Origin: an uncultured Steroidobacter sp.
Lineage (GTDB): Bacteria > Pseudomonadota > Gammaproteobacteria > Steroidobacterales > Steroidobacteraceae
NCBI GenBank assembly: GCA_946478975.1
Contig: CAMLEO010000037.1
Location: forward strand, 1 to 34,962
Length of the DNA stretch: 34,962 bases
Direction of reading: 5' to 3'
Part shown: positions 28,501 to 34,962 of the stretch, piece by piece
Layout: each line of letters begins with the position of its first letter
Position numbering within the stretch: the first letter of the stretch is position 1
Program-made: the position numbers and the translations under genes
The notes under the pieces: generated by a model
Databases searched by the model: none
The model's input: the letters and a program-made list of their open reading frames with translations, nothing else
Told to the model about the DNA's origin: nothing

Positions 28501-31102
28501 GGAGTACATGGTACCGAGCGCGTTCGTGGTTCTGGACCGCATGCCGATGACGCCCAGTGGCAAGATCGATCGGCGATCACTGCCCGCTCCCAGCCTGGAT
28601 GCATACGCTGCACAGTTATATGAGCCGCCGAGGGGCGAGACGGAGGTGCGGCTGGCTGCGATATGGCGCGAACTGCTGGGTGTGGAGCGGGTCGGACGTC
28701 GGGACAGTTTTTTCGATCTCGGCGGACATTCGATGCTGGCGGTGAAAGCGTTGTTTTTGATCAATCAGCGTCTCGGCTCGGGTTTGAAGGTCACGGATCT
28801 TTACGGCAGTCCAACGCTGCGCGAGCTGGCGGCTCGCATTCATGGCGACAGCGCAGAGCGGGAGCTGGTGAATCTGTCCAGCGAAGCCGTGCTGGATGAG
28901 GACATCGTGGCCGCTGCCGGTGAAGTTCACTTTCCCGCACGCGCCATCCTGCTGACCGGAGCGACTGGGTTCGTCGGCAGGTTCCTGCTCGCTCAATTGC
29001 TTCAGGACACCGAGGCGACGATCTACTGCCTGGTGCGAGCTGCATCCGACACTGAAGCAGGTTTGCGGCTCAAGGACACTCTCGCCAGATCCGAGTTGTG
29101 GCGCGACGAGTTTGCGGCTCGCGTCGTCGCGATCGCAGGCGATCTGCGGCGGCCGTCGCTGAATTTGGATGAGGGGGTCTATCAGAGCCTGTGCCGAAAC
29201 ATCGATGCGATTTATCACTGCGCGACCAGCATGAACCATCTGGAAACATATCCGATGGCCAAGGCGGCTAACGTGGATGCGCAGCAGGAGTTGCTGCGAA
29301 TCGCCTCGCGCGAACGGCCGAAGCAGTTCAACCAGATCTCCACCTTGAGCGTCTTTACTCCGCGCGACGAGGAAACTGGCCGCGTCGCGAATGAGGCCAC
29401 TGCCATCGACGATGAAACGCATTCGATCTCTTCAGGCTACGCTGCGAGCAAATGGGTGGCGGAAAAACTCTGCCTGTTGGCCCGAGAGCGAGGCGTGCAC
29501 GCCAACATTTTCCGCCTGGGGTTTATCTGGGCGGATTCGCAGCGGGGCCGGTACGACGAGTTGCAGTATGCGTATCGAATGTTGAAGAGCTGCCTGCTTA
29601 CCGGCTGCGCCATCGCAGACTATCGCTACGAGATGGCGCCGACGCCGGTGGACTTTACGGTGCGCGCCATCGTGCATCTGGCGCACGAACAACGCGCACA
29701 GTCGCGGATCTATCATCTGTCCTCGCCCGACCGGCACATCGAAAAGCTGTTCGAGCACTGCAACGAGATTGTCGGCACCGAGCTCGAACTCAAGCCGCAC
29801 TACGAATGGATCTTTGAAATGAAACGTCGGCACGAACAAGGACAGACGCTTCCAGTCGTGCCGCTGATCCAGTACGCGTTCTCGATGGATGAGAGTTCAT
29901 TCGAGCAACAGCAACGTTCCATGCGCGCGGCCGCGGTTACGTTTGATTGCAGCCAGACGCTGCGCGAGCTGGCGGGCGCCGGCATCGTCGCGCCCGTGCT
30001 CGATGACAAGCTGCTCGAAGTCTGCGTGCGAGGCATGTTGTCGACGGATCCGGAGTTGCGCGCTTTGCGCGAAGCCGAGTCTGAGCACAGGAGGCGCGAG
30101 CGCGCCGGACTCAACCGAGAACAGCTGCATGAAATGATGCGCCGGATGTTGAGGATCCGGTTGTTCGACGAACGAGCCGCCGAGCTGCGCACGCGCCTGC
30201 AAGGCTCGCTGCACAATTCGATCGGCCAGGAAGCGGAGATCGTCGGTGCGTGCATGGCGCTGCGTGACGACGATTACATGACAGGCAATCATCGCTCGCA
30301 CGGCCATCCGATCGGTAAAGGCGTGGCGTTGAATCCGCTCATGGCTGAGCTGTTTGGCAAAGCGACCGGAGTGTGCCGTGGCAAGGGCGGCTCGATGCAC
30401 CTGGCGGTCTTTTCGGTCGGCAGTCTCGGCGAGTCGGGGATCGTCGGTTCTTTGATGCCGATCGCCGTCGGGGCGGGGCTCAGCGCGCAGCTGCGGGGCA
30501 CGGATCAAGTGTGCTTGTGTTTCTTCGGCGACGGTGCGGCGAACTGCGGACCGTTCCACGAATCGCTGAACCTGGCAGCGGTTTGGAAACTGCCGGTGGT
30601 CTTCCTGTGCGAGAACAATGGATATGCGCTGTTCACTGCGCAGGCTGAATCGACCGCCGTCATGGACGTTGCGCAGCGTGCGTCGGCGTATGGCATGCCC
30701 GGCGTCGTCGTCGACGGGCAGGATGTGCTCGCCGTGTATCGCACCGTAATGGAGGCTGTGGCTCGGGCGCGCGCTGGCGGCGGGCCGACGTTGGTCGAAG
30801 CCAAGACTTACCGGTATTGCGAGCATTCCGAGTTCGGTGCGGGTATCAAAATTCCTCCCTACCGCAGCGAGGCGGAAATGGCGGCGTGGCGGGCCAGGGA
30901 TCCCATCGATATGTTCGCGACCCAGCTGTCGCGCAACGACGAACTCACGCCGGAGGCTTTCGCGCGGATGAAGCGCGAAGTGCAGGAAGAGGTCGAAGCA
31001 TCGATCGAATTTGCGGAGCACAGCCCGGCGCCTGCATCCGAAGAGTTGCTGCAGGATGTGTTTTTGAACGAGACCAGGAGTGCAGTCGAGTGGCGCAGAT
31101 AA
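25568..31102 (+). CDS. NRPS module C-A-T-R fused to a TPP-dependent E1-alpha (2-oxoacid dehydrogenase) domain; predicted glutamine (NRPS2)
   Basis: 1,844 residues; ATG at 25568 follows GGGGGAGAA. Domains: condensation (about 45-480, HHIIFDG at 185-191); adenylation (about 505-1000, [14 protein letters not shown] from 659); carrier (Ser 1055 in DLGGHSMLA); thioester reductase (about 1125-1490, GATGFVG at 1131-1137, YAASK with Tyr 1291 and Lys 1295). A short charged linker leads to a full E1-alpha domain at about 1515-1844. The E1 part shows HRSHGH at 1575-1580, CRGKGGSMHL, and the TPP motif from GDG 1654 to NN 1683-1684. The adenylation code by eye is D-A-Q-D-L-G-V-V-D-K, a glutamine code. The reductase should free a peptide aldehyde by NAD(P)H reduction. 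The E1 domain would act with the downstream beta subunit. One uninterrupted frame joins R and E1, with no internal start nearby. YRYCEHSEFG replaces the usual YRxRGHS loop. Confidence 0.93.
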   Translation: MTVSIKPATARERLNSLSKEQARLVELLYQRRSKKLRRISPVARELTAGSTRAPASAAQQRLWFIDQLDEGRAAYNFNHALRLQGELDSEALWDALGALVQRHETLRTVFINAAGEVEQQIQAETRPGWTFLDLSGLTPEAREARVKFARHQELQEPFDLGAGPLMRVKLLRLTAQEHVLLLSLHHIIFDGWSMGILARELSHSYDALVRGEEPHLPPLPVQYADYALWQRRWLQSEVRNKQLSYWCERLRDAAPELQLPTDRPRPEVQTRRGGSVPVTFDAKLSAELRAFAKQHEATLFMVLYAAWVALLARLSGQEDILVGTPVANRPTPEVEGLIGMFVNTLVLRTRVTADMTVGELIEQVKAVTLGAYDHQDVPFEHVVDALHPQRALNRNPLFQVMLAVQNAPDDELRLAGLEVSEESEIDEPPKFDLLLSLRDYGERITGNISYAADLYERETIERWVASLGTVLASLRDVNCRIGALRMLREPQSYVIEEFTRSQFLSQPNGLLHELFEQQVRRTPDAPAVVYESQSLTYRDLNARANQLARHLQHNGLRQGDLAGLCIGRGIDMFVGVLAILKAGAAYVPLDPDYPPERLSYIQEDARPRVVLIDESVRGRLSGSHARLISPRIESRDIARNETSDLPSPARAAHVDHLAYVIYTSGSTGRPKGAMIEHASAVNLWRGLENAYSQPVACQNIALNASMSFDASVQQLLQLLSGRTVFIVPQRFRADAAALVKFIEDNRIEGIDCTPSQLKNWMAAGLLQKQGSLRTVLVGGEAIDAELWDKLANCSDVAFYNVYGPTECTVDATMARLEPGLAQPHIGRPMPNRRIHILDCNRHPVPVGVVGEIFVGGVGVARGYWNRPALTAERFVPDTFSADAGARLYKTGDLARWRSDGMIEYLGRNDDQVKIRGFRMELGEIEVRLAQQSQISEAVVIAREDAPGDKRLVAYVTPNEPGMKPTVEQLRAHVKAALPEYMVPSAFVVLDRMPMTPSGKIDRRSLPAPSLDAYAAQLYEPPRGETEVRLAAIWRELLGVERVGRRDSFFDLGGHSMLAVKALFLINQRLGSGLKVTDLYGSPTLRELAARIHGDSAERELVNLSSEAVLDEDIVAAAGEVHFPARAILLTGATGFVGRFLLAQLLQDTEATIYCLVRAASDTEAGLRLKDTLARSELWRDEFAARVVAIAGDLRRPSLNLDEGVYQSLCRNIDAIYHCATSMNHLETYPMAKAANVDAQQELLRIASRERPKQFNQISTLSVFTPRDEETGRVANEATAIDDETHSISSGYAASKWVAEKLCLLARERGVHANIFRLGFIWADSQRGRYDELQYAYRMLKSCLLTGCAIADYRYEMAPTPVDFTVRAIVHLAHEQRAQSRIYHLSSPDRHIEKLFEHCNEIVGTELELKPHYEWIFEMKRRHEQGQTLPVVPLIQYAFSMDESSFEQQQRSMRAAAVTFDCSQTLRELAGAGIVAPVLDDKLLEVCVRGMLSTDPELRALREAESEHRRRERAGLNREQLHEMMRRMLRIRLFDERAAELRTRLQGSLHNSIGQEAEIVGACMALRDDDYMTGNHRSHGHPIGKGVALNPLMAELFGKATGVCRGKGGSMHLAVFSVGSLGESGIVGSLMPIAVGAGLSAQLRGTDQVCLCFFGDGAANCGPFHESLNLAAVWKLPVVFLCENNGYALFTAQAESTAVMDVAQRASAYGMPGVVVDGQDVLAVYRTVMEAVARARAGGGPTLVEAKTYRYCEHSEFGAGIKIPPYRSEAEMAAWRARDPIDMFATQLSRNDELTPEAFARMKREVQEEVEASIEFAEHSPAPASEELLQDVFLNETRSAVEWRR

Positions 31103-32058
31103 CGTGTATCGAAGCGGCACGCCAGGCCATCGTCGAGGAGATGCGCAGCGATCCCCGCGTGTTCGTCATGGGGGAGGACGTGCAGAGTTATTTCTATGCG
31201 GACGTGCTGGAGGAGTTTGGCAGGGCCCGAATTCGCAACACGCCGATCAGCGAATGTGGATTCTTCGGCGCCGGCATCGGTGCGGCGTTGACCGGCATGC
31301 GGCCGGTGATCGAAGGCGCCTACTCGACGTTCTTGTACTCGGCAATGGATCAGATCGCGAACCAGGCGGCCAAGAGCCGCTATATGTTTGGCGGGCAGGC
31401 AAACATTCCGATCGTGATTCGTTCCCTCGTTTGGTACAACGGCGCGCTGGCGGCGCACCACTCCGATCGGCCGTGGGGCATTTTCGCCCAGGTGCCGGGC
31501 TTGAAGATTGTCGTGCCGACCACGCCGCGCGAAGCAAAAGGCCTGATGAAATCCGCGCTGCGCGATGGCAACCCAGTGCTGTGGTTCGAGGATGTGGCTG
31601 TTTCAGCCGCGAGCGGTGAGGTGCCTGAGGGCGACTATACGATTCCGCTGGGCACGGCTGACATCAAGCGCAGCGGCTGCGACGTGACGGTGGCCGCCTT
31701 GGGCGGCGCTGTAAATCAAGCGCTCAGTGCCGCACAGGCGCTCGAGCCCGATGGAATCTCGCTGGAGGTCATCGATATTCGCAGCGTCGTGCCGCTCGAT
31801 CGCCAGACCATCATCGACTCCGTGGCGCGCACCGGCCGCCTGATCGCCGTGGATCCGGCGCCGGGCACCTGCAGTGTGGCTTCGGAAATAGCATCCATGG
31901 TCGCCGAGCAGGCGTTCGATTTCTTGCGAGCACCGGTAGCGAAACTCACGGCGCCGAATGTTCCCGTGCCTTTCAGTCCCGACCTCGAGCGCCTGATGTA
32001 TCCGACCGCGGAGCAGATCGTGACAACGGCACGCCGGCTGCTCACGCGCCGTCACTGA
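31090..32058 (+). CDS. TPP-dependent 2-oxoacid dehydrogenase E1-beta-type subunit
   Basis: 322 residues from the GTG at 31090, with AGGAG nine bases upstream; it overlaps the end of NRPS2 by 13 bp, so coupled translation is likely. The sequence is typical of PdhB/AcoB-type beta subunits: VFVMGEDV, RIRNTPISECGFFGAGIGAAL, DQIANQAAKSRYMFGGQ, VPGLKIVVPTTPREAKGLM. The active-site His-Ser is kept (H124 in AAHHSD) where the family usually has GAQHSQ. The C-domain (DVTVAALGGAVNQAL, SLEVIDIRSVVPLD) is complete. It should form the alpha2beta2 E1 with the C-terminal domain of NRPS2, binding TPP at their interface. No E2 (lipoyl acyltransferase) or E3 gene is in the window, so a normal dehydrogenase complex is unlikely to be encoded here. 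Confidence 0.92.
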   Translation: MAQITCIEAARQAIVEEMRSDPRVFVMGEDVQSYFYADVLEEFGRARIRNTPISECGFFGAGIGAALTGMRPVIEGAYSTFLYSAMDQIANQAAKSRYMFGGQANIPIVIRSLVWYNGALAAHHSDRPWGIFAQVPGLKIVVPTTPREAKGLMKSALRDGNPVLWFEDVAVSAASGEVPEGDYTIPLGTADIKRSGCDVTVAALGGAVNQALSAAQALEPDGISLEVIDIRSVVPLDRQTIIDSVARTGRLIAVDPAPGTCSVASEIASMVAEQAFDFLRAPVAKLTAPNVPVPFSPDLERLMYPTAEQIVTTARRLLTRRH

Positions 32059-32068
32059 CGTCCTCGGC

Positions 32069-32908
32069 ATGGAGGCGCCGAAAACCATCCTGGTTACAGG
32101 AGCCAGCTCGGGCATCGGGCGCAAAATTACCGAGCACCTTGCGGCGTTGGGACACATTATCTATGCAGGCGCGCGCCAGCCTGCCGATCTTCAGTCGCTG
32201 GCGCAGTTGGAGAACGTGCGTCCGCTGCGCCTGGATGTGACTTCTCCTGAGGATATCGACGCAGCTGTCGCCGAGGTCGTACGCGACGGACGCGGTTTGT
32301 ATGGCCTGATCAACAATGCCGGGCTCGGCAGCATCGGCTCGGTCATGCACGGCGACGTCGCCGAGTTCGAGCTGGTGATGAAGGTCAATGCGCACGCGCC
32401 GTTTCGTGTCACGCGCGCGTTCGTGCCGCTGATCGCCCAGGCCCGGGGGCGCATCGTCAACATCGGCTCGGTCGCCGGCATCCTCACCGATAAAGATATC
32501 TACGCCTACAGCATGAGCAAACATGCGATCGAGGCGTTCACGGATTGCCTGGCGGAGGAAATGAAAGCTCTGCAGGTAAGCGTCAGCGCGATCGAGCCCG
32601 GCCCTTATCGAACCCGCCTGATTCACAATGCCACCGAGCGTCTCGGGCCCGACGCGCGCTTTTTGGATCTATCCCGGTGCAGCGAGCCGGACGCGGTGGC
32701 CGTTGCCGCCGAGCAAGCATTGTTTGAGGCACGACCCAAACGCAGATACCTGGTGGTATCGCACGAGAGCGAAGCGCGGCTCACGATCGAAAAGCACATC
32801 GAACAACTCGCGCAGCTCAATCAAGCCAGCTCGCACGCCTTAGATCGCACGGCGTTGATCGAGATCCTGGATACAATGCTGGCACGATACAGACCGCCCG
32901 TGGGCTGA
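32069..32908 (+). CDS. Classical short-chain dehydrogenase/reductase
   Basis: 279 residues; ATG 10 bp after the E1-beta stop, so the same operon. The NAD(P) motif is TGASSGIG at the N-terminus, NNAG is present, and the catalytic residues are Ser in NIGSVAG and YSMSK. ALGHIIYAGARQ has an Arg after beta-2, which leans towards NADPH. A C-terminal tail of about 60 residues resembles retinol-dehydrogenase-like SDRs. As the last gene of the NRPS operon it probably reduces a ketone or aldehyde, or oxidises an alcohol, in the product; a ketone made by the TPP enzyme would be a natural substrate, which is inference. Confidence 0.9.
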   Translation: MEAPKTILVTGASSGIGRKITEHLAALGHIIYAGARQPADLQSLAQLENVRPLRLDVTSPEDIDAAVAEVVRDGRGLYGLINNAGLGSIGSVMHGDVAEFELVMKVNAHAPFRVTRAFVPLIAQARGRIVNIGSVAGILTDKDIYAYSMSKHAIEAFTDCLAEEMKALQVSVSAIEPGPYRTRLIHNATERLGPDARFLDLSRCSEPDAVAVAAEQALFEARPKRRYLVVSHESEARLTIEKHIEQLAQLNQASSHALDRTALIEILDTMLARYRPPVG

Positions 32909-32933
32909 GGCCGGTCGTTCAAAAACAGGCTGT

Positions 32934-32962
32934 CCTCGTTCTCGGCATAGCTGAGGACGAGG
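32934..32962. terminator. Hairpin at the end of the NRPS operon, probable terminator
   Basis: CCTCGTTCTCGGC at 32934-32946 pairs over 13 bp (two G-T wobbles) with GCTGAGGACGAGG at 32950-32962 around the loop ATA. It begins 26 bp after the SDR stop. T-runs lie at some distance: GTTTTT about 20 bases downstream, and on the other strand TTTTTG close by. Confidence 0.45.
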
Positions 32963-33093
32963 CGATTCGTCGCCGGCGGTTTTTCTCCTCTGTCACTTTG
33001 GTACGACGCAAACCAAATGCGCCGGTGCTGGGCCGCCGAGCGCGGACAGGGATTCGCCCTGTGAAATTGCATACACCGCCCGGACTTTCCTGA

Positions 33094-33124
33094 ATGAATG
33101 CAGTCCCCGCAGCGCTGCGTTCAT
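33094..33124. repeat. Inverted repeat in the leader of the TonB-dependent receptor gene
   Basis: ATGAATGCAG at 33094-33103 pairs with CTGCGTTCAT at 33115-33124 (one G-T pair) around an 11-base GC-rich loop. A smaller CAGGG/CCCTG stem is at 33047-33061. It may be a structured leader or part of a relic repeat; it matches no riboswitch motif I recognise. Confidence 0.3.
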
Positions 33125-33393
33125 CCCGGCCGCAGCGAGACTCCTTTCCTGCAACGCCGTAGGGGCTAAGCCGGCACAGCCGACCGGTCTGTAATTTCGT
33201 GAGCTTTGGTTTTCGTTGATCCAACCAGATGCGCACCTGCCCGAAGCGACGTTCAGTGCGAGATCTCCAAGGAGTGCGGACGATTGAACAGCGGACATCA
33301 ACGCGATCGTGAGAACGGACGCGGGCCCAGGGCGCAACGGTGCCACGACTCAGGTTGTGGCCCAAGAAACAATCTCAGCAAGGGGAATTCACG

Positions 33394-34962
33394 ATGAGCG
33401 AACACGCTCACGGGCACTCGACCGAATACAAAAAACAGCCTCAGGCATTCCAACTGCTCGCGGCATCGTCCACGTGCATATGGTTTCTAGCGTCGCCGGC
33501 CGCACTTGCCGCGGACAAGGATGATCCAGGATCGCTGGAGACAGTGATCGTCACCGCGCAGAAGCGCGAGCAGAACTTGCAGGAGGTGCCGATCTCCATT
33601 TCCGTGATGAGCGGCGCGGAGCTCGATAAATCCAGTGTTGCCGGCGTGACCGAGGCGCTGAATCGCGTGCCCGGAGTCGCGACCACCGTCGGCAACCAGG
33701 GCGGCGGCACGCAACTCACGATTCGCGGTGTGGGTGCCAACGGACCTTTGTTCGCAGGTTCCAGTCCGATTGCCTACTACCTCGATTCCGCGCCGTTCGG
33801 CCTGGTCCGAACGTCAGTCGCTCCGGACGCCAATGCGTTCGATCTCCAGCGCGTCGAAGTGCTGCGCGGTCCGCAGGGAACGTTATATGGCGCCAGCGCC
33901 CAGAACGGCGTGGTGCAAGTTCTCACCAACGATCCGAACCTCGATCAATTCGAGCTCAAGGCGCGCACCACGTTGTCGACCACCGACGGCGGCGGAGAAA
34001 ACTATCGCGGCGACCTCGCGCTCAACGTGCCAATCGTTGAGGGCAAGCTCGGTGCTCGCGCGGTGGTTGGATATCAGGATTTCAGCGGCTGGATCGATCG
34101 CGCCAACGAGAAGGATGCGAACGACTCCCAGGTTCGCAACTTCCGTTTGAAGGTCGAGGGGCGGCCGACGGATGAATTGACCGTCGATCTGTCGGCTTGG
34201 ATCTCCCGCTCCGACCAGGGCGCGCCGTCCGCTTCGGACGACGACAGCTTTGCCACCGGCACGTTGCCGCAGTTCATCGACACCGACTACGACGTCTATG
34301 GACTCAAGATCGGCTACGACGCGGGCAGCTTTGCGATCTCCAGCCGCACCAGCTATCTGGACTACAAGAATTCGGGCGATCTCGATCTGACGCCGACCAA
34401 CTTTCCGGTGGTGCTGCTCACCGCGTTCGATGCTCACATGTTCTCGGAGGAACTGCTCCTGAACTCCACGATCGATTCGCCGTGGCGTTGGACCGCAGGT
34501 TTGTACTATCGCGACGCTGAAGACAGTACGTTCCAGACCATCGACGTGATCCCCGTGACCCTGGCCTGGACCGATGCGTCCAAAGCCGAGGCCGCGTTCG
34601 GCGAAGTGAGCCGTCGCTTTGCCAACAACAAGCTCGAATGGACGTTGGGTCTGCGTTACTTCCACGACGAAGTGCTCAGCCGACAGGATCCCGCCGGCGG
34701 TGCGCCGGGAGCGGCGTTGTATTACGAAAAGGATTCATTCGAGTCCACCACGCCCCGCGCGGTGCTGACGTGGTTCCCGAGCAAGTCGCTCACTGTGTAC
34801 GGCTCTTACTCAGAAGGCTTCCGCAGCGGCGCTCCGCAAACCTACTTCGTCGCCGTGCCGGGGTTCCCGCCAGTGAAGCCGGACAAGCTGCATAACTACG
34901 AGGTAGGAGCAAAGGCGACGATGTTGGAAAGGCAAGACCATGGCTCGAATCAACCCTGTTAA
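33394..34962 (+). CDS. TonB-dependent receptor, apparently truncated at the window edge
   Basis: 522 residues from the ATG at 33394, with AAGGGGA eight bases upstream. An atypical His-rich N-terminus (MSEHAHGHSTEYKK) precedes a hydrophobic export segment ending PAALAADKD. Then come the TonB-box-like ETVIVTAQKR, the plug (VEVLRGPQGTLYGASAQNG, near residue 160) and barrel strands (TSYLDYKNSGDLDL, YGSYSEGFRSGAPQTY). Family members usually run to 700-800 residues. Here family resemblance ends at NYEVGAKATML and an unrelated tail reaches a TAA at 34960-34962, so about 200 residues are missing. It would bring a ligand, such as a siderophore, glycoside or oligosaccharide, across the outer membrane. 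A link to the cluster is possible but unproven; a hairpin separates it from the NRPS operon. Confidence 0.85.
   Translation: MSEHAHGHSTEYKKQPQAFQLLAASSTCIWFLASPAALAADKDDPGSLETVIVTAQKREQNLQEVPISISVMSGAELDKSSVAGVTEALNRVPGVATTVGNQGGGTQLTIRGVGANGPLFAGSSPIAYYLDSAPFGLVRTSVAPDANAFDLQRVEVLRGPQGTLYGASAQNGVVQVLTNDPNLDQFELKARTTLSTTDGGGENYRGDLALNVPIVEGKLGARAVVGYQDFSGWIDRANEKDANDSQVRNFRLKVEGRPTDELTVDLSAWISRSDQGAPSASDDDSFATGTLPQFIDTDYDVYGLKIGYDAGSFAISSRTSYLDYKNSGDLDLTPTNFPVVLLTAFDAHMFSEELLLNSTIDSPWRWTAGLYYRDAEDSTFQTIDVIPVTLAWTDASKAEAAFGEVSRRFANNKLEWTLGLRYFHDEVLSRQDPAGGAPGAALYYEKDSFESTTPRAVLTWFPSKSLTVYGSYSEGFRSGAPQTYFVAVPGFPPVKPDKLHNYEVGAKATMLERQDHGSNQPC

Larger units (their letters stand above)
32909..33393. 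other. 485-bp intergenic region before the TonB-dependent receptor
   Basis: It holds a strong hairpin at 32934-32962, a palindrome CGCCGGCG followed by GTTTTT at about 32970-32985, and an inverted repeat at 33094-33124. The minus strand stays open for long stretches (for example 33346-32993, ending near ALGGPAPAHLVCVVPK). Its composition recalls short repeated relic ORFs of Xanthomonadales, but I cannot support a gene. The leader ends with AGGGGA before the receptor start. Confidence 0.4.

Noticed and set aside
30089..31102. E1-alpha as a separate gene with its own start inside NRPS2
   Set aside because: AGGAGG occurs near 30089, but no start codon follows at a usable distance, and the frame is uninterrupted from the R domain, so a true fusion is the simpler reading.
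32909..33393. Riboswitch in the receptor leader
   Set aside because: Hairpins are present, but none of the conserved boxes of cobalamin or other riboswitches can be found on either strand.

Overview
The window is about 35 kb of high-GC DNA, with dense coding and short gaps. Its large outer-membrane barrel protein, TonB-dependent receptor, MGT-type glycosyltransferases and GH2 enzymes suggest a gammaproteobacterium near the Xanthomonadales/Steroidobacterales. That placement is inference; no rRNA or marker gene is present. I see no tRNA, rRNA, CRISPR array or complete insertion sequence, and no transcription factor, phosphopantetheinyl transferase or thioesterase.

Layout. (1) 2-3973: the 3' part of a very large outer-membrane protein (OmpA-like tail, beta-sandwich region, C-terminal barrel), probably not part of the cluster. 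(2) 4112-21598: a sugar block of five transcription units. It holds three divergent MGT-like glycosyltransferases (GT1 6868-8031, GT2 13849-15021, GT3 18087-19241) and three glycoside hydrolases (exported GH2a 4112-6874, unexported GH2b 11143-13842, and a DUF5060/DUF4038 enzyme 19229-21598). Each GT lies tail-to-tail with one GH, overlapping by 7 or 13 bp or separated by 6 bp. A MATE pump, an MFS transporter, a MobA-like nucleotidyltransferase and an unusual YvcK/CofD-like protein fused to a HAD phosphatase domain complete the block. (3) 22224-32908: one biosynthetic operon. NRPS1 is C-A-T (by-eye code for Leu). NRPS2 is C-A-T-R (by-eye code for Gln) and continues in the same reading frame into a complete TPP-dependent E1-alpha domain. 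The E1-beta gene overlaps its end, and an SDR follows. (4) 33394-34962: a TonB-dependent receptor whose reading frame loses family resemblance and stops at the window edge.

Main idea. The assembly line should make a dipeptide ending in a reductively released aldehyde, probably Leu-Gln-al with an unknown N-cap. The fused and adjacent E1 alpha/beta pair, with no E2 or E3 in view, would be well placed to use that aldehyde as acceptor for a TPP-bound acyl carbanion derived from a 2-oxo acid. That would give an acyloin (alpha-hydroxyketone) peptide, which the SDR could reduce. The GT/GH pairs and two exporters would fit a glycosylate, export and deglycosylate scheme. All three GTs appear to have lost the usual catalytic and donor-binding histidines, so the donor, possibly made by the nucleotidyltransferase/YvcK-HAD pair, may be unusual. 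A GTGCACGG-centred inverted-repeat motif recurs in the divergent promoter regions and may be a shared operator. The chemistry is inference from domain content; the fusion, the gene arrangement and the motif substitutions are read directly from the sequence.
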